Source: an uncultured Lachnospiraceae bacterium (GTDB lineage: Bacteria > Bacillota > Clostridia > Lachnospirales > Lachnospiraceae). Taken from it: a stretch of DNA of 11,325 bases. The first letter of the stretch is position 1. Each line of letters starts with the position of its first letter. The notes beneath the pieces were generated by a model that worked only from the letters and a program-made list of their open reading frames with translations, had not been told where the DNA came from and made no database searches. Of the stretch, positions 1 through 4,675 are shown in pieces. The position numbers and the translations under genes are program-made. The DNA is taken from NCBI GenBank assembly GCA_945643825.1, contig CALZEZ010000026.1, forward strand, positions 1-11,325, read 5' to 3'.

Positions 1-295
1 AACGCACCTTAAACAGCTTCTCCATCGCCACCCCTGTCACATACTCCAGCATAGTAGCTCCAATCACGCCCGCCACGTACGTCAGGACAATATTACTGCG
101 AAAAGGCGCTGATGCAACCAGCATCATCAGTCCTCCGCTTCCGTACAGAGGAAGAAACGGACCTCTCATAAATCCCCGATTTGTCAGTTTTTTTGTTCTG
201 ATTGAAACATAGGTTGACTCAAAGCACCAGCCGCAGAAACTGTAAAAATAGAAGAAAAATAACCATTGAATGATGGAATAATTGAACTGAAACAT
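1..295 (-). CDS. CmpB-type putative ABC transporter permease, N-terminal part
   Basis: This is the first 98 codons of a membrane protein whose 3' end lies beyond the left window edge. The protein starts MFQFNYSIIQ. It has a hydrophobic segment at about residues 8-24, a GWCFE motif at 22-26, a conserved-looking NRGFMRGPFLPLYGSG stretch at 39-54, and a second hydrophobic region at about 55-82 followed by EYVTG at 84-88. This pattern matches the Bacillota family annotated as putative ABC transporter permease, CmpB type (PF06541), whose substrate is unknown. The ATG at 293-295 has an AGGAG site 8 nt upstream that begins right after the ylmH stop codon. The two genes are 13 nt apart and are probably co-transcribed. 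The family assignment comes from motif memory, and no function beyond membrane location can be read from the fragment. Confidence 0.8.
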   Translation of the reverse strand, partial: MFQFNYSIIQWLFFFYFYSFCGWCFESTYVSIRTKKLTNRGFMRGPFLPLYGSGGLMMLVASAPFRSNIVLTYVAGVIGATMLEYVTGVAMEKLFKVR

Positions 296-308
296 CTAAA
301 ACACTCCT

Positions 309-1079
309 CTATACATATCTTCCAACAGCCACGCACAGCCGTCCTTTTTTCGTCTGTCTCTGTTGCCCGTAAAACACAAATTTACCATAGCCTCTTACCG
401 AAACCACATCGCCGTCTTTTAAAAGAAGTGATGTTTTCTCTACCCGTCGACCATTTACCCAGATGCGACCTGACAAAAAAAGCTCTGTTCCTGAGCTTCT
501 TGCTATATTATAAAGCCTTGCTATCACTGCGTCAATCCGAAGCGATGCCACAGTAAGCTCCTGTAATACCGGCTCCCTTTTCAACACTGCAGGCAGTTGC
601 TCCATGCTTTTACATTTTACACTTGTATGTCTTATCTTCGTAAGATTCTCCCTGATAAATGGGCTGATCACAGCGTTGCAAAACAAATAGCCTGTTCCGT
701 CCTCTATCAGAATATCCCCCGTGGTGCACCGATCAATCCCAAGATTCATGAGTGCCCCCAGATAATCACGATGCGTCAGCTCCTCTGAAAATTTTCTCTG
801 TAGCGGCGAAATCTCAATGCATTGAATCGGAAACTCCATCTCATACCCAAGCTCCTGTGGGTTTCCGAATCCAATCATCACTCGTTCTGCCTGATCATAT
901 CCCCCGCTTAACCGAAATCCACTTTGTGAAAAATCGGAAGCACACTGCCAGAAGATCTCCTGCTCCGCTAAATTGAGAAAATCTGTAAACAGATAAATAT
1001 TCTGTGCGTAGGATTTGTTTGACAGTTCTGCCCACCTTTTTTTCAGACGTGCTTCCTCACGCTTTTCATCCTCTGACAT
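309..1079 (-). CDS. ylmH: YlmH-like S4-domain RNA-binding protein
   Basis: This gene encodes a 256-residue YlmH-family protein. Residues 1-160 form the family's N-terminal region, including the characteristic THRDYLGALMNLGIDR block at 102-117 and GDILIEDG at 121-128. Residues about 179-239 form an S4 RNA-binding domain, with the S4 core GRIWVNGRRV at 204-213. YlmH proteins bind ribosomal particles and have been linked to ribosome-associated quality control in Bacillus subtilis. In that species the gene sits in the division and cell-wall cluster, whereas here its neighbours are a G3E GTPase gene and a CmpB-type permease gene. The frame stays open to an ATG at 1119-1121. That ATG has no ribosome site and sits directly behind a terminator, so I place the start at the ATG at 1077-1079, which has AAAGGAG 5 nt upstream. 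This removes 14 residues. The S4 and YlmH assignment is firm, while the cellular role is inferred from the family. Confidence 0.92.
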   Translation of the reverse strand: MSEDEKREEARLKKRWAELSNKSYAQNIYLFTDFLNLAEQEIFWQCASDFSQSGFRLSGGYDQAERVMIGFGNPQELGYEMEFPIQCIEISPLQRKFSEELTHRDYLGALMNLGIDRCTTGDILIEDGTGYLFCNAVISPFIRENLTKIRHTSVKCKSMEQLPAVLKREPVLQELTVASLRIDAVIARLYNIARSSGTELFLSGRIWVNGRRVEKTSLLLKDGDVVSVRGYGKFVFYGQQRQTKKGRLCVAVGRYV

Positions 1080-1094
1080 TTCCTCTCCTTTCGG

Positions 1095-1112
1095 AATATT
1101 CTGCAGAATATT
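1095..1112. promoter_or_regulatory. 18-bp perfect palindrome upstream of ylmH
   Basis: The sequence AATATTCTGCAGAATATT is its own reverse complement over all 18 bases. It lies 15 nt upstream of the preferred ylmH start and directly before the AAAGGAG ribosome site, between that site and the terminator of the preceding gene. As DNA it could be an operator for a dimeric regulator. As RNA it could fold into a 7-bp stem with a UGCA loop beside the ribosome site. I could not identify a clear promoter around it, so its role is open. Confidence 0.4.
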
Positions 1113-1123
1113 TTCTATCATGG

Positions 1124-1147
1124 AAAAAGCGCCGCATAGCGACGCTT
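1124..1147 (-). terminator. Rho-independent terminator after the G3E GTPase genes
   Basis: On the minus strand AAGCGTCGC and GCGGCGCTT pair over nine positions, with one G-U wobble and a three-base loop. A short T run overlaps the end of the stem and continues for three bases beyond it. The stem starts 8 nt after the stop codon of the upstream GTPase gene. The T tract is short, so termination may be incomplete and some transcripts may continue into ylmH. Confidence 0.68.
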
Positions 1148-1154
1148 CTCATAT

Positions 1155-2084
1155 CTATGAAAAACCAATCACTTCTTCCTTGGGAGCTTTACTGCCTTCT
1201 ACTGAAACTGCATGAAGAACCGGTCCCTCTCCTCCGAAATCCTTCCAGTATTCCCGATGAACTGTAGCACTTACTTTCACCCATTGCTTATTCTTCAGCT
1301 TATCTGCGCCATCATACTGACATGGAAATCCTAAAAACGTGATATCCTCCGCACAACAGGTCATCGCCTTTCTTCCCGGAACAAAGTATCCCTTTACAAA
1401 CCCTGGCGGAAGCAATACCTGCGCAATAAAAGTTATGACTTTTCCCTCATATCTCTCTATGTGGTCTAAAGAATCCAAATACCATATTCCATAGCTACTG
1501 TTATCTAATATCAGTTCGGATTGACTAAGATCATATGGAAGGTCATCTTCAAAAATCTCGTCCACCTCACCATCCTTATTCTCAAGGATAATATCTGCTT
1601 TTTGATTCAATGCCTTAATATTTCTCTTATAGCTTCCCAAATCGGCAATTCCGTCACACCGGTTCATAATGATCATCTCTGACTTACGTAACATCTCCGA
1701 TAACTGTGATTTCATATTCGTATAATACATAGGAAACGTAGTTGCATCAATTGTAGTTATCTGCTGTTCAAGCTTCCAATGAATCGGAAGCTTCATGTCC
1801 TTCACATTCCACATTCCGTTATACTCGATAATAATACGTTCCGGTTTATGCTTCTTCTCCAGTTCCATCAGATTTTTGGGGTTGAACTCCGATTCCTGCT
1901 CAATCCGCTCTATAACCGTACGATATCGCTTCAATTCCTTCTCGTCATACTCTATCTCACCCTCTTCACAGAGAAGAATGAGTGTCGTTCCTCTTATCTG
2001 AAAATAGGGCTGCGCAATAGTAAAGGTGATAAATTCTGTTTTTCCACTCTCCAAAAAACCATTAATCAAATATACCGGCTTCAT
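1155..2084 (-). CDS. G3E-like GTPase lacking CxCC, with DUF1980/TIGR03943-like C-terminal domain
   Basis: This 309-residue protein begins with a P-loop GTPase domain of the G3E/CobW type. It shows Walker A GFLESGKT at 9-16, a Walker B-like IIIEYNG at 84-90 with the ExxG element, and NRCD at 141-144 in the place of the guanine-recognition NKxD. The CxCC metal motif of typical COG0523 proteins is missing, and only Cys39 is present in that region. From about residue 213 the sequence changes to a stretch (GKVITFIAQV at 214-223, CCAEDITFLGF at 243-253, QWVKVSATV at 267-275) that resembles the C-terminal domain of DUF1980/TIGR03943 proteins. Those proteins are often encoded near UPF0718 permeases and metal GTPases. 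The start is 17 nt after the stop of the His-rich GTPase gene, and its AGGAG overlaps that stop region, which suggests translational coupling. A role in metal homeostasis is inferred. The metal and partner are unknown. Confidence 0.82.
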   Translation of the reverse strand: MKPVYLINGFLESGKTEFITFTIAQPYFQIRGTTLILLCEEGEIEYDEKELKRYRTVIERIEQESEFNPKNLMELEKKHKPERIIIEYNGMWNVKDMKLPIHWKLEQQITTIDATTFPMYYTNMKSQLSEMLRKSEMIIMNRCDGIADLGSYKRNIKALNQKADIILENKDGEVDEIFEDDLPYDLSQSELILDNSSYGIWYLDSLDHIERYEGKVITFIAQVLLPPGFVKGYFVPGRKAMTCCAEDITFLGFPCQYDGADKLKNKQWVKVSATVHREYWKDFGGEGPVLHAVSVEGSKAPKEEVIGFS

Positions 2085-2101
2085 ATATTATCACTGACTC
2101 C

Positions 2102-3250
2102 TTATTTCTGAAACAGTTTTGTAAGATGCTCCTCTTGCAGCTTTGAACCAATCACACAGATTTTTCCGGTTACATCAGGGTTTCCAGTGCGGACATTACT
2201 CTCTCCGGGCACATAATCAAAATAAATCCATTCTCCGCCCTCTGCAGGAACCATTCCCTTGGCCCTGAGAACCAGTCCATACTCTGACTCACGCTCCAAC
2301 TGCTCCAGAATGTTCTCGATTTCTTCTCTGGAATAAACAGCAGGCGTTTCCAGTCCAAAGCTTGTAAACACTTCATCTGCATGATGATGTCCGTCATAAT
2401 GATCATGATCATGACAGCCGCAGGTGCAATTCTCGCCATGTTCATGCTCATGTTCGTGATGATGCTCATGCTCGTGATGATGCTCATGACCGTGGTCGTG
2501 GTCATGTTCGTGGTCATGCTCATGGTCGTGCTCGTGCTCATGCTCATGCTCATGGTCGTGCTCGTGCTCATGGTTGTACTCGTGCTCATGCTCGTGATGA
2601 TGGTGCTCCTCATGAAGATGACGCACTTCCTCCATCAACTCTGCCTCCAGATCCTTGGCACCTTCTATGGTATCCAAAATCTGTTTGCCGTCAAGCTCAT
2701 CCCAAGGAGTTGTAATGATCGTAGCTCTCTCATTGTGTTCCCGGATTAACGCCATACACTGTTCCAGTTTCTCCTTTGAAATATCAGCAGTACGACTCAA
2801 AATAACCGTACCGGCATGCTCTATCTGATTGATGAAGAATTCACCAAAGTTTCGTGCGTACATTCTGGCCTTTGATGCGTCAACAACCGCAACTGCACTG
2901 TTCAGTGCAACCTCTACATCAGTCTCTACTCCCTGGACCGCTTTCATAACATCAGAAAGCTTGCCCACTCCGGATGGCTCAATCAAAATACGCTCCGGTT
3001 CATATGTGTCCAACACTTCCTTTAATGAGCTTCCGAAATCACCGACAAGGGAACAGCAGATGCATCCAGAATTCATTTCCTTAATCTCAATTCCCGACTC
3101 CTTCAAGAAGCCACCATCGATTCCAATCTGACCAAATTCATTCTCAATCAGAACCACCTTGGTTCCTGCTAAAGCCTCTTTCAGAAGCTTCTTAATCAAT
3201 GTCGTTTTGCCAGCACCAAGAAATCCTGAAAAAATATCTATTTTTGTCAT
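2102..3250 (-). CDS. G3E (CobW/COG0523) GTPase with long His-rich metal-binding tract
   Basis: This is a 382-residue putative metallochaperone GTPase. It has Walker A GFLGAGKT at 9-16, ENEFGQIGIDG at 36-46, the family's GCICC metal motif at 62-66, and Walker B ILIEPSGVG at 88-96. SRTAD at 152-156 occupies the position where NKxD is expected, so the guanine-recognition motif is atypical. Residues 211-290 hold 39 histidines, mostly in alternating His-Glu and His-Asp pairs, plus an extra CTCGCH cluster at 275-280. A CobW C-terminal domain follows at about 295-380. Members of this superfamily deliver or handle Zn, Ni or Co. The His tract and CxCC suggest zinc or nickel, but the exact metal is not visible. 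The ATG has AGGTGG 8 nt upstream. A sigma-A promoter lies just upstream, and the gene leads a two-gene unit with the CxCC-less GTPase gene. Confidence 0.93.
   Translation of the reverse strand: MTKIDIFSGFLGAGKTTLIKKLLKEALAGTKVVLIENEFGQIGIDGGFLKESGIEIKEMNSGCICCSLVGDFGSSLKEVLDTYEPERILIEPSGVGKLSDVMKAVQGVETDVEVALNSAVAVVDASKARMYARNFGEFFINQIEHAGTVILSRTADISKEKLEQCMALIREHNERATIITTPWDELDGKQILDTIEGAKDLEAELMEEVRHLHEEHHHHEHEHEYNHEHEHDHEHEHEHEHDHEHDHEHDHDHGHEHHHEHEHHHEHEHEHGENCTCGCHDHDHYDGHHHADEVFTSFGLETPAVYSREEIENILEQLERESEYGLVLRAKGMVPAEGGEWIYFDYVPGESNVRTGNPDVTGKICVIGSKLQEEHLTKLFQK
2381..2620. repeat. Low-complexity His-codon repeat inside the G3E GTPase gene
   Basis: This stretch is an imperfect array of 6-base units (on the plus strand variants of CTCATG, CTCGTG and GTCATG) that encodes the His-Glu/His-Asp tract of the GTPase. 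The repeat is a consequence of the coding sequence and is not a separate element. Near-identical adjacent units could allow length change by slippage. Confidence 0.85.
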
Positions 3251-3296
3251 CTATAATTCCACCTTTCCTTATCATTTTCTCTAAATCTACCCTTGT

Positions 3297-3324
3297 ATTC
3301 TACCTCAATTTCTCAATTTGTCAA
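3297..3324 (-). promoter_or_regulatory. Sigma-A-type promoter of the G3E GTPase unit
   Basis: The minus strand carries TTGACA at 3324-3319 (perfect -35), a 16-base spacer and TAGAAT at 3302-3297 (five of six -10 matches). The predicted start of transcription near 3290 leaves a leader of about 40 nt before the ATG. The -35 box lies inside the last codons of the protease gene. I saw no convincing Zur or Fur box in the short leader. Confidence 0.72.
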
Positions 3325-4173
3325 CGTCACCGTTCCCCATTGTCCCATGATCACCGGAAGACTTAATCCTACAATTTCTCCGTTACCGGTGCCACCATTT
3401 ATCATTCCGATCAGATGACCTGACTCATCAAAAATTCCACCACCTGACATCCCATGTAGTGCAATCACCTGACAACAGACCATAAAGCAGTCAAACTCCG
3501 GTACAAAAACCTCTTTATACAGCATTTTTCCACTATAAAAATCTCCGGCAGCATTTTGAGAAGATGCCTGTATGAAAACGGGATCATTTTCCGAAAGCTT
3601 CTCCCATGCTGTTTCATCCATTCTGACTTTCCTCAGCTGCAGTCTCGTATCATAGGAAACCCGCGATGCATCCACAGACAGAAACGCCAGATCAAAGCTT
3701 TCCGAGCGTGCAAACACCTTGGCCTGCGCACTTTCCTCATTCCAGAATACGATCTGCATCGTCTCCTCATCGCCAATAACATGAGCACAGGTTGCATAGA
3801 TCAGGTGCTCATAGTCCATATCGATCAAGATGCCACTTCCGCTCTGTTGTGAACAGATGACCTGTACAACAGCCGGTTCTACCCATACCCCCGTAGTTTC
3901 CATGTCGCGATACTGAACAAATTCCAACCAGTCATCCTCTTCGTTTGTTGTCATAATCAGATGACGATCTCGTAAATAGGCTGCGACCTGCAAAGGATTA
4001 ATCAAATCCTCTCTGTCTGTTGTATCCTCCCTGACACAATCTTCTCCCACCTCAACCGGGAGTGGTATGCACTCGGACCAAATACTGCATAGAAAAGCAA
4101 AAACAGCAAGCAACCCAAACAGGGCAGCATAGAGAAGCCTCTCTCTTCTATGACGAATTTTCTGATTCAGCAC
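3313..4173 (-). CDS. Membrane-anchored trypsin-like serine protease (S1/HtrA-like)
   Basis: This gene encodes a 286-residue protein with a basic N-terminus (KIRHRRER at 5-12) and one hydrophobic segment at about 13-32, which should anchor it with the catalytic part outside. Residues 33-100 are an acidic linker. The protease fold follows, with the triad in recognisable contexts: His131 in ATCAHVIG, Asp161 in SFDLAFL and Ser243 in GMSGGG. No PDZ domain follows, and the protein ends soon after the Ser motif, so it differs from standard HtrA/DegP. Substrate and role are unknown. The frame stays open to an ATG at 4210-4212, but that codon has a ribosome site touching it. The GTG at 4171-4173 has a strong AGGAGG 5 nt upstream and is the better start. 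No terminator was seen before the next gene's promoter, so read-through into the GTPase genes is possible. Confidence 0.85.
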   Translation of the reverse strand: MLNQKIRHRRERLLYAALFGLLAVFAFLCSIWSECIPLPVEVGEDCVREDTTDREDLINPLQVAAYLRDRHLIMTTNEEDDWLEFVQYRDMETTGVWVEPAVVQVICSQQSGSGILIDMDYEHLIYATCAHVIGDEETMQIVFWNEESAQAKVFARSESFDLAFLSVDASRVSYDTRLQLRKVRMDETAWEKLSENDPVFIQASSQNAAGDFYSGKMLYKEVFVPEFDCFMVCCQVIALHGMSGGGIFDESGHLIGMINGGTGNGEIVGLSLPVIMGQWGTVTLTN

Positions 4174-4194
4174 GGGCTCCTCCTTTCTCAAAAC

Positions 4195-4222
4195 GGTATC
4201 CGATAGTGCCATTCCTTATCAA
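4195..4222 (-). promoter_or_regulatory. Possible weak promoter of the protease gene
   Basis: The minus strand has TTGATA at 4222-4217 (five of six -35 matches) and GATACC at 4200-4195 (only three of six -10 matches), with a 16-base spacer. It sits just past the rnpB terminator and before the GTG start, where a promoter is expected. The poor -10 box keeps this tentative. Confidence 0.3.
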
Positions 4223-4274
4223 AAAAAGGATAGCAGTCCCAAACACATGTGCCTGGGAAAAATCCGCTATCCTT
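4221..4274 (-). terminator. Rho-independent terminator of rnpB
   Basis: On the minus strand AAGGATAGC (4274-4266) pairs perfectly with GCTATCCTT (4234-4226), and the inner part CCCAGGCACA/TGTGTTTGGG also pairs, giving a long two-part hairpin. A run of seven T residues (4227-4221) overlaps the end of the outer stem. The structure starts about 16 nt past the end of the RNase P RNA and should also end transcripts coming from the kinase gene. Confidence 0.88.
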
Positions 4275-4289
4275 CGATTTCTTAGAAAC

Positions 4290-4638
4290 AAATAAGCCGG
4301 ACGATAAGCCGGGTTATGTCGTTGGATGTTCATCTATCTAGGACTGCTGTCGCCAACAGTCTCAAGCGGTCCACCTGAGAACAGACCGGGCAAGCCTATT
4401 GTTCTCTATTTGACCTTGCTTCGGATGGGGTTTACATGGCTCCTGCTGTTACCAGCAGGACGGTAGTCTCTTACACTGCCTTTCCACCCTTACTCCGGTC
4501 ACCCGGAGCGGTATATCTCTGTTGCACTAGCCTGGGAGTCACCTCCACCGGACGTTATCCGGCATCCTGCCCTGCGAAGCCCGGACTTTCCTCACCTGTA
4601 CCAAAGTACAGCCGCGAACACCTGTCCGACTTATTTGC
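4290..4638 (-). ncRNA. rnpB: RNase P RNA, bacterial class A
   Basis: This is the catalytic RNA that removes 5' leaders from tRNA precursors, working with the RnpA protein, which is not in this window. On the minus strand the ends form P1: AAATAAGTCGG (4636-4626) pairs with CCGGCTTATTT (4300-4290), with one G-U wobble. The conserved core is present: GAGGAAAGTC (4593-4584) near the 5' end, AGGGTGGAAAGGC and GTAAGAGACTACCG in the specificity domain, GCAAGGTCAAATAG, a GGT at 4375-4373 in the expected L15 site for the tRNA CCA end, and ACATAACCCGGCTTATCG (4319-4302) near the 3' end. Order and motifs match class A and not the Bacillus class B form. Length of about 347 nt is normal. Ends may differ by a few bases. 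It lies directly behind the nucleoside kinase gene and has its own likely promoter and terminator. Confidence 0.96.
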
Positions 4639-4645
4639 AATGGAT

Positions 4646-4674
4646 ATCTTAACAGAGAACCTTCCAAAAAGCAA
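4646..4674 (-). promoter_or_regulatory. Likely rnpB promoter
   Basis: The minus strand shows TTGCTT at 4674-4669, a 17-base spacer and TAAGAT at 4651-4646. Transcription would start about seven bases later, near 4639-4638, which agrees with the 5' end of the RNA set by helix P1. The -35 box is weak (three of six), but spacing and position support the call. The -35 box lies right behind the kinase stop codon. Confidence 0.5.
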
Positions 4675-4675
4675 G

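Noticed and set aside
309..1267. Several plus-strand open frames across ylmH
   Set aside because: All are opposite a well-supported coding gene and show no recognisable protein motif or ribosome site.
2381..2620. The repeat array as a possible CRISPR array or VNTR element
   Set aside because: There are no unique spacers. Units are 6 bp, in frame, and encode one continuous His-rich protein segment.
2381..2749. A plus-strand open frame rich in Met, Val and Leu opposite the His-rich tract
   Set aside because: It is the antisense of the His-Glu/His-Asp codon repeat, has no ribosome site, and its composition follows directly from the repeat.
3251..3296. A Zur/Fur-type operator or a metal riboswitch in the leader of the G3E GTPase gene
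   Set aside because: Only a half-site-like TGATAA is present, with no inverted partner. About 40 nt is too short for a known riboswitch.
4148..4333. Minus-strand open frame running from the end of rnpB through the terminator into the protease gene
   Set aside because: It spans a structured RNA end and a terminator, has no credible start signal, and lies in a different frame from the protease.
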